From Pyrus communis (Eukaryota > Streptophyta > Magnoliopsida > Rosales > Rosaceae), in contig NC_084803.1 in the NCBI RefSeq assembly GCF_963583255.1, positions 12,260,478-12,324,477 on the forward strand: a stretch of 64,000 nt of DNA, read 5' to 3'. Below the pieces are notes generated by a model. It saw only the letters and a program-made list of their open reading frames with translations. It was not told where the DNA came from and searched no databases. The position numbers and the translations under genes were made by a program. This document shows, one piece after another, positions 44,170 through 56,664 of this stretch; position 1 is the first letter of the stretch, and every line of letters begins with the position of its first letter.

Positions 44170-45400
44170 TGAGTCTTTCAAGTTTGAAGAATGTTAAATA
44201 AAATTAATAAATTAAAAAAAAAACTTTTTTTGTTCAGGAAATAAATAAAATTTGTATTTTAATAAATTTAAATATTTAATGGGAGACGTTAAATAAAATG
44301 CATGTTAATTATTTTGAATTAAGGACACATCAAAAGACTATAATCACTATGTAATCTAACACCAGGTTTATTTTAAATTTCATTCTTCTTGAAGGATTAA
44401 AGTTAAAAAGCCCCTTAATTTAATAACACTTGAAATATAATAGGAGTTATATCATAGTATGAGCACCCTTTCTTTTTTAACAAATGATAGCGTAAGTGGG
44501 TTAGATAGTTAAATGTTAGGAATGAGGATAATCAGTAAGAATCAAACTTTTACCAAAGTGCGTATGCATTATTGTTTTCTACTATTGTAGTAAAGCGCTA
44601 TTTGTATAAATATTTCTATCTAAAATTAAAAATGATCTATTCAGAAAACGAAGAAAAGTTGCTAAGACTAGTTGAGATTAAGATTAGTCACAGTGACATG
44701 ATTAATTAATTGACCAATTAGAAACAAAATAAATCAAAATGTTGAAGACTATTCAAATTCTTTGATTGAAGAACTCTCTTTCCTTCTATTTTCTTCACCC
44801 ACTTCCCAATGGTCCAAAAAACACGTGGATGGGAGGACTTTTCGTTACGTTACAGTTCGTAACTAAGGTATAGTCAAATGATGACCATTCTTTCTTTTCT
44901 TTTTTTTTATTTTTTATTTTTTTGAACTTGGAGAACTTGTCAATGTCGAAAGTGGGCTTAAACTAAAAGACACCGCAAAATATGGGCATCGATTCAGAAG
45001 AGTAGATAAGGTGATTGGCAGCCCAAAGCTAATTTTGAGATGCCAAAGTTTGTGTCAATCTTAACTAATCAGGCTTAAGTTGTCCCACTGGCAATTATTA
45101 ATGGATCCAAATCCCATCCCAAATAGGTGGATATTAGAGTAACCCGCGTTAGGAAAAATGAGAGAAAGTACAAAAGGCAATGAACCTCTAATTTTTGTTG
45201 TTGATTTTACCCTATTTTTGCATTAGAAAATTTAAAATTTCTAAGAAATTTCAAAATAATGGAAATTTATTTTTCAGAATTTTATGAATTCTCTTGTTTG
45301 GCTTACTTAAAAGAATGAGGAATTTCAAGTACAAAATTTAATGTGTATATTGAGTCATTAATATAAAGTGTGACATGAATAGTTAGGAAATGTACCACCG
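44170..45400. other. AT-rich intergenic region, no gene seen
   Basis: No exon or repeat boundary that I can support. Confidence 0.4.
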
Positions 45401-45404
45401 GAGG

Positions 45405-45720
45405 CAGCAGTGATCGCAATGATGATGGTGGGTGGCGGCGGTGACTCAGTGAAGTTGATGACAATGGTGGGTGATAATGACAACAATGACAGTGATGGTG
45501 GTGGCGATGGTGATGGATATAGTGGATTGTGGTAGCAGTAACAATGATGATGGTGAGTGTTGGTGATGGTAACGCTAATGATGGTGGGTGGATGTGGCGG
45601 TAGTAATGATGATGACAGGTAGTGGTGGTAGTAGCGACGGTGATGATTGTGGTTGGAGGTGGCAAGGCAACAATGCTAATGGTGATAATAGGTGGTGGTG
45701 CCAACAATGTTTTGATGGTG
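45405..45720. repeat. GATGGTGG-type low-complexity repeat
   Basis: Interspersed GGTGGC, GATGATGGTG and AATGACAG units over about 300 bases. The long minus-strand ORF (rich in His, Thr and Pro) is repeat-derived. Confidence 0.85.
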
Positions 45721-46695
45721 GTTGCAAGTCTCAATAAAGTGGGCGATATGTTGCTTAGATTTGCCTTTTCAGTCGAACTGCAAGAATTTGATAGGCTAAT
45801 ATCCCGTCGACGTTCGAATTTATTGAACCTTTTCGTGTATAACTTGGAGTACATGAGTGAATTTTGGGAAGGACTTCGATATTATGCTTTAATGGTGTTA
45901 ACAAAGATACCACTAAAACAGAACAACGCTTTGATTGCTCCTTCCTAGTCGGAGGTGAATTCTTGACGGGCCTCTTTCCTCAAATGAGGTGAACCGCTGC
46001 TTGACTCATCACCATGTCTTTCATTTAGCTTGCATATGAGCGACTTGATCTGCATGTCTTTCTCTTCAATGGTCTTTGTCAGCTTCTCGATCGCTTAGGC
46101 CATCAGACTATGTGTTCATCAACGAAAATAACTCCCACCACAATCACTTGCATTACCATGAAACTAAATGAGTAGAAAGACTTCGAGTGCATTGTTGCAG
46201 TCTTCTTCTTTTGGTGACTAACCAAGCATAGACCTATAAACATGCAAGGATGAATGTTCTGTTGAATATCTCGATCATGGAGAGCACCTCTCATTGCTTT
46301 GAGAGAGCAGCTTCTTTGTCCCAAATGAAGTAACGAAAATGGTTGTCTTATTTCGACCCCATGCGACATGAGCGGATACGTCATGGCAGTAGTATGTTGG
46401 CATAAGCCTTCAACTTACTTTGAATGACAGATTTGATGGATGATTGATTCTTATAGCAACCTTGATGGGATTTGACTGGAAACACTGTTTGTGCGGTGTG
46501 TCAGGTTGAGATCATATGTTCGTCTTGTTTCGAGAGACGATGCCAGCATAATCGCGCCTTGTGGTGAAAGCAATCACATTCTTGCATACTTTCATGGGTA
46601 CAACTAAAGCCTTCTTCGACGACATTGCTTAGATTAGAGTTGAATCCCTTGGAGAAAAAGATTAGAAAAGATTATCCCATCGGGCATGTCAATTT
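45720..46695 (-). mobile_element. truncated Tat-like retrotransposon relic, internal part
   Basis: On the minus strand, the sequence next to the LTR (AAATTGACATGCCCGATGGGA) matches the primer-site region of the young Tat-like element. Further in, about 45960-46100 encodes KLTKTIEEKDMQIKSLICKL, like that element's gag coiled coil. At about 45720-45790 lie gag remnants (KQHIAHFIETC after a Phe-Asp motif) broken by a TGA. The element ends abruptly at the GGT-rich repeat. Several stops make it a dead relic. Confidence 0.75.
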
Positions 46696-49600
46696 TGTAA
46701 ACACAAAATTTTCTGCAATGAAAGAAATAAGAACACGTGTACAAAAATAATTATTTTGTATTAATGAATTTAGGGTTATAATCTCTGTGTAGCTATTCTT
46801 TTACAAGGGTGGTGAACACTTGATCTTGAATTGGGCTTGTGATTTCTTCAAGGGTCATGGAAGTTTGATCTTGAATGAAATGGGACCACGAGAAGTTTCA
46901 TATGGTGGGTGATCTTCAACTTTGATGGTTGATGAATCAGCACGTGGTTATTGCTCTAGTTGATTCTCCACAAGCATGATGAAGAACACAAAAGTGTTTA
47001 TGTGTTTGGTGTTTTCTTTGGCCAAAGAGTTTTCCGGTTTCTCCAAAGTCTTATGCTTGCTTCGTTTCTCTCTAAACTCCTCTTTCTTGAGAATGAGCCT
47101 CGTATTTATAGGAATTATTGGGTCTTAGTTTAGAGCCCTCAATATAAATGTGAAACCCCATCCTAATTTAAGTGTAATTTTCATATGGTTGGACTTATGA
47201 AATTACCTCTTTACCCTTGAGTTGACTTTGTTTGACTGTTTCGTCGAAATGCGTAGATTTAATTTTATTAAATTATTCTTATTGTACTTATTGCCACAAA
47301 CGTGTAGGCGCGAACGAATTCGAATTCAGATTTATAATGAAGATTCTACGTTTGAACGTCGAACGTTTTCAGATATCTTCTGTTTCGTCATGTACGTTCT
47401 TAAACTACAAACCAAAGGGGACCCACATGAAAATATTGTCCCTTTATCCCTCACCCTACCCAGATTCTCCCTTTCCCTTTTGGGATATTTCCTATTCTTT
47501 TGCATTATAATTTAACTTTCTCTCTTTCTCCCATCACTTTCTCTCTATCTCTTCTCTCTCTCCCCAAACCCTCTCTCTGCAACTCTCCCTCTCTTCTCTG
47601 GAACTCACACACACACACACACAACATGCCCACCACAGCCCAAACCAAGAGCACCATGAGCTTCGTCTCATCCTTGCGAGCCTAGAACACCCAAGCTCAC
47701 CTTAAACTTCCTTCCGAATCATCGGGATCAAAACCAAGTAGGGCCGCGACCTTTCAGGCCATTTTCTGACCAAACTATGATGATTTAGCCATCGAGAAAG
47801 GTACCATTATCTTTGTCTCAATGAGAAGTATGATTTTCGTTTTTGAATCACTCGATTTCGTAGAGTATTGAAGAAGTTATAAACATTTAAAGTTTACCTA
47901 GTTTCTGGCGAGCACCGTCACTTTCGAGGCTTTTTTCGGTCAATCCACGATGAGTTAGCAGTCATGCAAGGTACCATTCCCTGATATCATTGAGTGCTAC
48001 AACTTTAGTTTTTGAATCACTCGATTTGGTTGAGTATTGAATAAGTTATGAGCGTTTGAAGTTGTGCTTAGAAACCGGCCAAACCTTGGCCTGAAACCGA
48101 GTTGACCCGACTCGATTACCCTGAAACCCAAATCCAAGATCCAATCTTGCAGCCGACCCAACCTAGACCCTTTAGACCAAGCTACCAAGCCCAAGCTTAT
48201 AATTGTGACCCAACTACCCAGACCAATTGCCCAAGCCTAAACCTAAACCCAAGTCCAAATCTAAACCCAAGCCCAAACCCAGGACCTAAAAGGCTAAACC
48301 CATTGACTTTGACTCGACATGTTGAATCTGACCCGACCCGTTGACTTTGACCTTATTGTTAACTTTGATCGTTGACCGGTCAACATTGACTTTGGGTTGC
48401 CTTTTTTAGGTTTCGACCGGGAACCCTTATAGATTAGTTTTGACGTCCTGATTTCAAATACGTGCTCTGTTTTTCCAAATTCAATTGTTTTAGTGTAGTT
48501 TTATTAATTTGATTCTTTATGTGCTTAGGTGCGTTTATTAGCGGCGTTTCTGTCCTTCTTATTCTGCACGGCTTTTCGACAACAGAGTATCTGTGAGTGG
48601 ACCCTTTCCAAAATGCATAATTTTGCTATTAGAAATGCATACATGAAAAGCATGATTTAATGGTTATGTTTTATGAAACATTTTATGAGTAAATTAGATT
48701 TTACTTTTTATGAAATATCATGTTTTACTGATAATATTTTGAAATACCATGCTTTATCGATTTCATGTTCTTTGTAGTATATATGATGGATGACTATATA
48801 CTATGAAGATGTTTTGAGATATGATGTTTGAGCTATTGAGCTCCATTGAGATATATATACTTATGTTGAAAATATTATATTCAATGTTTTTGTGCTTATC
48901 TAGTGGTCACTGTTCTGTCTATGGGCGTATGTTCTACCTACGGGCGTATGTTCTGCCTTCAGGCGAGTATAATATCACTATTTAGCACATTATATACAAT
49001 ATATGTTTTATTGAAAGGTTTTATGTTTGTTTTATGTCCCCTCAGGACATAGGAACGAGGCATACGATCCGAGCTATGAGGCATTCCCCTATTAGTGATA
49101 TCGCGTCATCCTTTCTGCTTTTGACATCACTTGTAATAGCGTTTTCTGTTACACCTTCCGCTTGTATTCTGAATTAGATGTATACTCTGAACATGTCATG
49201 CATTATCACTATCATTTTATTATTATTATATTATTTTGGGTAAGGTTTGTATATAAAAATTTCTTTGTGTAGTTAGCGCGAAATTTATATGTATGTTTCA
49301 CATGTTCTCGGTATATGCATTCATAAATGGCATGCGTCATTCTTGGTGTTGGCCAACACATGGCCATCCCACTATCCCTGAACATCGGGATCGGGGTGTG
49401 TCACTAAATCTCGTGAGTTGTGGGATTGATTTTGTGATTAGATTTAACTTGAGCTAATTATTTAATTTAACTCTTAATTAAATTAAAATCTTGAATTTGG
49501 AAAATTAAACCCTAAATGATATAATTTGATCAAATTGGAGTTAATTTGTCCCCTTTTGTACTTGATTTGATTTGTTTGACGAATGTTTCAGATGCTAACA

Positions 49601-49750
49601 CATGTCCCTCTTGATAACTCATCCAATTAGATGAGCATGCATGCCATGTGTCCAATTTAGTAGGACCCATGGTGTGCGCCACTTAAGAACTGGCGAGTTG
49701 AAATTTAATTTATTGGTGAAAATTAATTTCACCAAATTTACATGTCTACA
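46696..49750 (-). repeat. antisense LTR of the Tat-like relic, split by a solo LTR
   Basis: It begins TGTAAACACA at 46696 and ends TGTCTACA at 49750, i.e. TGTAGACA...TGTTTACA on its own strand. This is close to the young element's LTR ends (TGTAGACATC, GTTCACA). Removing the nested solo LTR leaves about 800 bp that reads continuously (CCCTCAATATAAAT then CTCGTGAGTTGTGGG). Confidence 0.7.
47150..49404. mobile_element. nested solo LTR, about 2.26 kb
   Basis: TAAAT flanks both sides (47145-47149 and 49405-49409). The ends are GTGAAACCCC and GGTGTGTCAC, near-complementary. No internal retroelement sequence is present, as after LTR-LTR recombination. Inside are a CT-rich tract with a TATA-like CATTATAATTTAAC (about 47499), AACCCAAGCC repeats (about 48226-48290) and a GGGCGTATGTTCT minisatellite (about 48920-48970). 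The end positions are uncertain by one base. Confidence 0.65.
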
Positions 49751-50271
49751 ATATGAGCGTAGAAGTATAGCAATTTTTGTGATTATGCATGTAGTAGTAC
49801 CAATTCACTTATGTTATAACACGTGTATATTTCTTATAATCTTATGTCAGTGACAAGACAATTAGTATATATAATTAAAAGTATGATCAATAAGATTCAA
49901 TCAAAATGCTGCTTTCTAAGCAACTTTAAAATGGCTAGTACTACTAATCAGTACTGGACATACAAGAATAGATATATACAGCGGTATAGCAGCAAGCGGT
50001 AGAATTCAGCAAAAGAAAAGATAGATAGATTAAACTTAAAATTAGGGAGTTTAAGGACATCGTAGTCCCGCCAAATTAAAGCACACAAGCATGCGTATGT
50101 ATATAAACGCAAAGATTAAATAAATATTGTATAGCATCATGAGCAATCAGCCTTTTGAATTTAGCAGAGTGACTGCTCATGATGTTATATCATTAATTTC
50201 CATGAAGCTTGATCGGTCTCTAGCTTAATTAGAGTTGTAGTAGTAGTACTGTGTGCCACCAAAATGTCATT
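49751..50271. other. spacer and presumed bHLH 3' untranslated region
   Basis: No exon supported. A near-palindromic pair CATCATGAGCAATCAGC and ACTGCTCATGATGTTA (about 50135-50190) may form a stem in the 3' transcript. Confidence 0.4.
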
Positions 50272-51462
50272 TTACTGAAAACCGCCACAGCCGAGCGCCG
50301 GAGCCCAATAGTCAGCTCCGTTATCGCTCCCAACTTGGAGGGTACATGAAACTGGAACCAAACACAAGCCCCTACTCCTCAGGTCCTTTTTTGGCTCTTC
50401 ATGAGGATTCTAACAATGTGTAACCAGAAAACCAATTTAATCGAGCAGCTTAATTTTATAGAAATTAAGTATTAAACATTACTTTGAAAGATATATTTGA
50501 AGAAATTAAAGGATTAACTATCTTGTTATCAAAGCATGCATGGAATATTGGAATATATACCTGTTCAGAAGCTCCTTTCCGTTTCATGCAATTGTCATTG
50601 AGCAGCTGTGATCAGAACAAAGCATTAGCAACTTAATTAGCATGGACTAATTAATTAGTCTGACCTGAACATATGATTAAAAGATAATGTCACATGATAA
50701 TGTATTCCTCTCTCTTTTTTATCTTAATCTATAAAGATTGAAAGCTTTAAAGATGAGCATGGCTTTGTATATGCTTTTTAAAAAGTACTTATCTTTAGTT
50801 GCTTAAAAGATACCACACACTAAGGAAGAAATTTTCTTGCAACCAATGCACCATTTTAATACATTACTTGTTCAATAATCATTTGTCATGAGTTTAAAAA
50901 GTGAATCACTCTTCCAATAAACTCTTACATGAACTGGTGACAAGATATAATCTCTCCAACAATACATACATACATACATACATTTAAAGTTGTCTAGCTC
51001 TGTAGGTTTTCCAAAACTAAGTTCAAGATGTAAATATGAGTCCACTAAAAAAGCTAGCATGTGTATATACCTGACCAGGATCGTCAGGGAACATACAATT
51101 CCTCTCCCCATGAACCTAATTAACAAGAAACTTTTAGTTAATTCACCATTATCAATCAATTACGGGGCTAAGATATACCTAATGAATTATTAATATGTAT
51201 ACAGTCTTGCGCGTGCAAGAAGATAGAGGAAGGGGATGGAGATGTTGCTTTGCGAAGAGTGAAAAAAAATTAGGTTAATGTAAGTTTTGTTTCCTGTTTT
51301 TAAAATTACTTACAGCAAACTGTGGCTGCTGCCTCATGTTTCCTGATCCACTGCCCAAGTAAGGTAAACTGAGGGCCTGCATCCGCGGGGGGGGGGGGGG
51401 GGGGGGGGGGGAGGAAGGAAAAGCATGAAACAAATCGTATTTTTAGCACTTCAAAAACTATG

Positions 51463-51505
<43 letters not shown>

Positions 51506-52457
51506 ATTGAAAGGAACAACTGAAGAGAATAGAACTTTAGTGGTGTGATTGTGTGCCATCACGGCCAATTGCAAGTACCAACTCAAGACATGTGTCTTGC
51601 TTTGATGAAAAGAAGAGAGAGAGATATATATTACCTCAATTTGACTCTGAAGGAATCTGATGTACCCAATAGCTTCTAACAAAACAGAGGCTGTGTCAGT
51701 CTGCAAAAGAGATACAAAGCCACACCACAACCCTCCAAAGTCATACTCATACTTACTTGCATGTCTTTTTTAATGCTTAAAGGTAAAAAAAGAAAGCCCT
51801 CCATTGTATAGTAGTAATATATTAGCTAGGGTTTTCAACCAAAAACAAATACAAAAGTAGTGTATATAAATAAGGGAGTTGTTGTGGACATTTTAAAAAG
51901 ATTATCACGCAACATAAATTTATAAAAAGAGCAAAAACAAATTTGTGTATAACAGTAGTGCACTATTTTTAAAATGTCAATAACTATCAATCTGCAAATA
52001 TTAATGAAGCTTTTAGTACGAAAATTGATGAAAAAATGTTCACACTTTATAAGTTTCTTGATTAAGAATTCCATGAGTGATGTGCTATATATTATTTCAT
52101 TTTCAACCACCAACTTAAACAATTTTTTTGGCTTGTTGGCTTCATAAGATAGAGGCTAGACGCTTGAGGGGGAAGAGCCATGGCGTACCTTCCCAAATGG
52201 GGAAACTAGCTGATGAAGGGCTGTAATTCTGTCACCCAATTTCTCCTTCCTCACCTGAATGTAGACGTAAGTTATCATAAATAAGAGGTGGAGGTCTCTT
52301 GTAGTTAAAACACGAGATAAAGAATCGTCATGATTGATCAGAAATGGACATTCGAGAAAGACAACGATATACTTCGACCTACAGATGTGTATGTGTATGT
52401 GTGTGTGTGTTTGTGCCTGTCTTTTTTGTGTTTTTGCGCGCGTGTGTGTGAGAGAGG

Positions 52458-52494
<37 letters not shown>

Positions 52495-54171
52495 ATTAAT
52501 TAGTTCAGTTGTAAGCGTTACCTTGAAGGTAGTTGGGGTTGAAGAAGGCTGAACCCTTGCTCTCTTAAGTGCCCCACCATTTCCAGTGCTGTTACACTTC
52601 ACAAAAGAAACAAAGAACAAAGAAGAGAAAGAAATGAAAACGGAGTATAATTTTCTGTCAAAGAAAAGGAGTACAATTAATTAATATTACTTAAACTCTT
52701 TAGTAATTTTTACTGATCACCCGGTATTAAGCTCTTAACCAATTAACGCTTTAATTAATACTAAATAAACCAGTTTATGACTATTTGATGAAAAAAAGGG
52801 AAGCTGATTCATTTCATTTCCAAATTAAGGACTTAACAAACAACTTACAAGAGAAATGTAAAAAATAAAAGAAATAAAAACTGGAAAAGAGAAAAGCACC
52901 ACATAATAAATAAATTATAAGTCATTTGATGGCTGCATATTAATCTTCATATATTGAGATTAAAAGTAAGCTCATCGCATTCAAAGCATGTATTAAAAAT
53001 AACTAGTTAAATTTTTTACCAAAAAAAAAAAAATAACTAGTTAAATTTATCTGAAAGCAAAAAGGAATGAATAATTTTGGAAACTCTAGAAAACAATAAT
53101 ATATAATTTTCGTATTGAAAATGAATTTATCATGGACTTTCTCTTTCTTAAGGGTTAATCACCTTGTATATAAAAAGTGTTAATTATTACCTGATCAGAG
53201 GACCGATGTGGTGGTGGATGCCTCACGTCCGACTTGCTAGAAAAATCCAACATATTGTTGTTGCTGAAACTCGTCACACACGATGACTTAGGAGATGAGG
53301 CTGCAGAGGCAGCAGTTGACTGCATAATCTGAGACAAAGAAGACAAAGCTGCAGCTGATGGATTAAAATCTCGGATGTGATCATTCCCCTGATGATGTCC
53401 GTACACAAAGCCGTTGCTATTTCCTGAGTTTTCTTGCTTCACGTCCACAGCAGGAGCATTTGGAGCTTGAGCGCTATTTAATATTTGCTCCTCCCAATTT
53501 TCCAATTTCTTAGCAGCTTGATGAAATTGTCTCATGATTGCCTCCTTCTCATCTTCACCTACAATTCCACCCCTGATAATTCACAACCACGCACCCATTA
53601 GTCAGTCATCGATCTATAACAAAATATCAAAATTAGTAAGTAATTGATGATCTATATATAATAAGCAAGCCGTTATTCACTCTTCAAAAATGTCATTTTA
53701 TATTCCAAATTTAATAAAAAATAAGAGAAATTTTTTTACAGAAGAGTACTGCAGAATGACTTTTTTAACAGCACCCACAACAAAATATCAAATTTGAGTC
53801 CATGCATGCAAAGCAGGCTAAGCAGCTATGTTTTTTGTTTTAGAGAAAAAAGAGTACTAGTTAAGAAAATATAATTACAAGAGGAGGTGGCTCCAAGACT
53901 CTGGAAGCTCCTGGATGTTATTCTCAATATGCCAAGAAGGAATGGCAAGTCCTGAAGAAGAAGTTGTTGAAGAAGGGGAAGTGTTGTTGTTGCTGGGTGC
54001 AAATTGTGGGATTAAAAAATTAGAAGGAAGAGGAGGAGGAGGCTGAAAAAAAGGAGAAATATTCATAGATGGTTGGGTACTTGGTGGCCTCATGCTGTTG
54101 ATACTCCACCAGTTAGGGTTTCCGGCAATCATTTGTTGCACCGGTGAGCTCTGGCAACCACCTCTATTCAT
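50272..54171 (-). CDS. atypical bHLH transcription factor (bHLH112/123-like group)
   Basis: Nine minus-strand exons, 54171-53879, 53572-53191, 52596-52522, 52254-52189, 51700-51635, 51376-51314, 51115-51071, 50605-50561 and 50409-50272, total 1173 nt (390 aa), all phases consistent. The N-terminus has MNRGG and [13 protein letters not shown]. The bHLH region spans residues 232-292 ([56 protein letters not shown]). The His and Glu that read E-boxes in the usual basic region are absent, as in the bHLH111/112/123 group, so it may bind other sites or act through dimers. The C-terminal DDPGQ and [16 protein letters not shown] segments are typical of the group. Probably nuclear. The exact orthologue is not assigned. 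Confidence 0.9.
51387..51411. repeat. 25-base poly-G run at the bHLH exon 6 acceptor
   Basis: On the gene strand this is 25 C residues ending 10 bases before the exon 6 boundary (CGCGGATGCAG), so it takes the place of the polypyrimidine tract. Confidence 0.9.
51465..51501. repeat. GA microsatellite in bHLH intron 5
   Basis: About 18 GA units. A second tract of similar length is at 52455-52491 in intron 3. Confidence 0.9.
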
Positions 54172-54699
54172 GCCTCTTGTTATCTTCTGATTCTGAATGA
54201 GAGCTAATCAACTGAGCTAGCTTCCAATCAACCAGTTAGGGTTTACAGCTCCCTTAGCTTTATGGGTCTTTTTCTGAAGCTCCCAAAATAAGTCTTTGTA
54301 GAAACTTTGAGAGGTCTGCCTCCACTGGATTAAGTAGTAGTGGTATTGTGGTATTGTATACTAGCAAGAGGGATAGGAAAACCCAGGTCCTGCTTTTAAA
54401 AGAATTTGAATAATCATGGAGTTTTGAGAGCCTTTGTCTTTGTTGTTTCCTCTCTCTTTTCTCTTGCAAGCTAGCTCCTTTTCTTTATTACAATGATCTG
54501 CTTTTTTCTTTCTTCCCCTCTTTTTTATGTTTTTCTTTTCTTTCTTTACTTTTTCCCTCCTTTTGCTTTATCTTAAAGTGGGACAGAAAAGGTAGTAGCA
54601 ATTCCTATTAATTAAGTAAACAAAAAATTGGATCTCACTAGCGTGAGTCTGAGTACACAATGTATTTCTCTCCGTCCCATCAACCCATCTGCCAAGGTT
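54172..54699. other. bHLH 5' flank and leader
   Basis: CT-rich leader-like sequence on the gene strand near 54440-54560. No separate gene seen. Confidence 0.4.
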
Positions 54700-54903
54700 A
54701 TTGTCTGCTCTTTCATTTCGGATGTTCTCCCGTGCTCTCTTGTTTTGTGTGATTACGGTTAAACCACGTCAACATTTTATATATATTTTTTATAGAGATA
54801 ATAATACAAAAATGAATACTAATATAAAATATTGACGTGGCTTAACCGTGACCACATAAACAAAAGGGCATAGAAGAGCATCAAAAGTGGGAGGGCAGAC
54901 AAT
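54700..54903. mobile_element. foldback MITE copy A, about 204 bp
   Basis: The arms ATTGTCTGCTCTTTC...GATTACGGTTAAACCACGTC and GACGTGGCTTAACCGTGACC...GGGAGGGCAGACAAT are complementary over about 85 bases around an AT core (ATATATTTTTTATAG). A second copy is at 56075-56281. Confidence 0.7.
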
Positions 54904-55484
54904 CTTTGTCTTTATATAATACATGTATATTTACTACTCTGGGTGATTGTGATCCATGTGTATTGTAAAGTGTAATACGGTGTGTTTTTTTTCTTTAAGA
55001 TAATAAGAATTTATTAAGAAATTATATAAAATAAAAATAAAAATAAACATACATAAAATTTGCATATTAATTAATTAAATGAACGATGAAACAAGCATTC
55101 TCTTATATTAAATTTAGACTGAGTGGGTTATTTTGATAAAAAAAATAACAATAAAAATCAATTAAGTCACACGAACTTTCAAGGCTTCAAACAACAATTC
55201 ATTCATATATAATGGCTAAGATTATTAATTTAACAACATAACATCGTAAATAATTTAAGCTTGAGCACGATGACAACTCATACAAAGTGTATGTGCGTGG
55301 CATGCATTCATTGGTTGAACTATGATTTGCCCATTAATTCATTAGCCGTTTGATTTGTAGAGACATGGTAATTAATATAATTATGATCCATTGAGTCTCG
55401 GATCTCTGAATACTTGTGAGTTATGACCTATGATCGAGTCATATTAACGAAATTTGTTTCTGTCAATTGATTATGAGGCTCTTG

Positions 55485-55530
<46 letters not shown>

Positions 55531-56074
55531 GTTTGAGCGTGTTTGGTATGAAAGTCGAACACAGGTGAATCCCATTTTTGGATTGTGGTTCGGGGCATTA
55601 CCCGCTTCATTGAATGCTGGCGAAATCCTGCGTTTCTTATTTTTTATTTTTATTTTTTTTGCGGGATTCGAGAGGCAAATTTGTCTAAGAGGCCTCTCCT
55701 TTCACATGTAATTATCTCATTGGACGATGAAATGAGTTTCACAAGTAAGACGGGAATTCCCCTTTCATCCCCATAAATATATCCTTGTATTTCTCTTCAA
55801 TGAAAAATTTTAGATCTAAATCTTTTACCAAAAAAAAAAATTTAGATCTAAATCTCATAAATTTTAAAATTTAATACCAATTTATTCTCTCATCATATAT
55901 CATTGTATAAAAATTTTAAAACGAAAGGACTTTAATAATTGTACGGGAGGGTTCAAGTAATTAAATAATATCCCTGATCTGCTAATTAAATGATAAGAAA
56001 CAATGCTGAGTATTAATTCATTGCACGATGAGTCAGTTGTCAGTGTAGGAATTATTGAGAGATATATAGAGGCG
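54904..56074. other. AT-rich spacer between the two MITE copies
   Basis: AT microsatellite at about 55488-55527, and a perfect TTTAGATCTAAATC repeat pair at about 55808 and 55841. No gene. Confidence 0.5.
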
Positions 56075-56281
56075 GATTGTCTGTTCTCCTGCTTGGATAT
56101 CATTCTCATTCCTTTCTATTTGTGTGGTTACGGTTAAGTCATGTCAACATTTTATATTCCTATTGTTTTTTATATTTTTATCTCTATAAAAAAATCAATA
56201 TAAAATGTTGACATAGCTTAACTGTGACCGCACAAAATAGGACGGAATGGGAAGGGCATCCAAACAAGAAGGCAGACAATC
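56075..56281. mobile_element. foldback MITE copy B, about 207 bp
   Basis: GATTGTCTGTTCTCC...GGTTACGGTTAAGTCATGTC is complementary to GACATAGCTTAACTGTGACC...AAGGCAGACAATC. Same family as copy A 1.2 kb away. No clear target duplication. Confidence 0.7.
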
Positions 56282-56664
56282 TGCCTGCCAAATATATAGC
56301 CTACCTTAACCTGAGTCGTTGCAAGAAGAAATTTTTAGTTGTGACAAGAACACATATGATATATCACGTGTTTTTATGTAAGTGATGAGAAATTTTATTT
56401 TTTAAGTTATTAATTTTTTAACACACATATCCCACCATTTATATAACGATACGTGATGTACCATTCCGCGTGCCGATCATACTGAAAAATCTCTTTGCTA
56501 CAAGAAGTTTCGTGATTGGCATGCATGGTTTGAATTCCCTTCTTGTTCATTTTGTGTTTATACATAGCGATGAATTGTGTGTCCTGCAAACACTTTTTAG
56601 GTTAATGATGGATACGGTATTTATGAATCACTGCAAATTCCATTTCAGTCCACGGCATTATTGT

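Noticed and set aside
45303..45854. His/Thr/Pro-rich 183-codon protein
   Set aside because: Translation of the GATGGTGG repeat on the opposite strand. The low complexity explains the open frame.
48226..48290. Interstitial telomere (CCTAAACC-like repeat)
   Set aside because: Units are AACCCAAGCC variants and not CCCTAAA; it is local low complexity inside the solo LTR.
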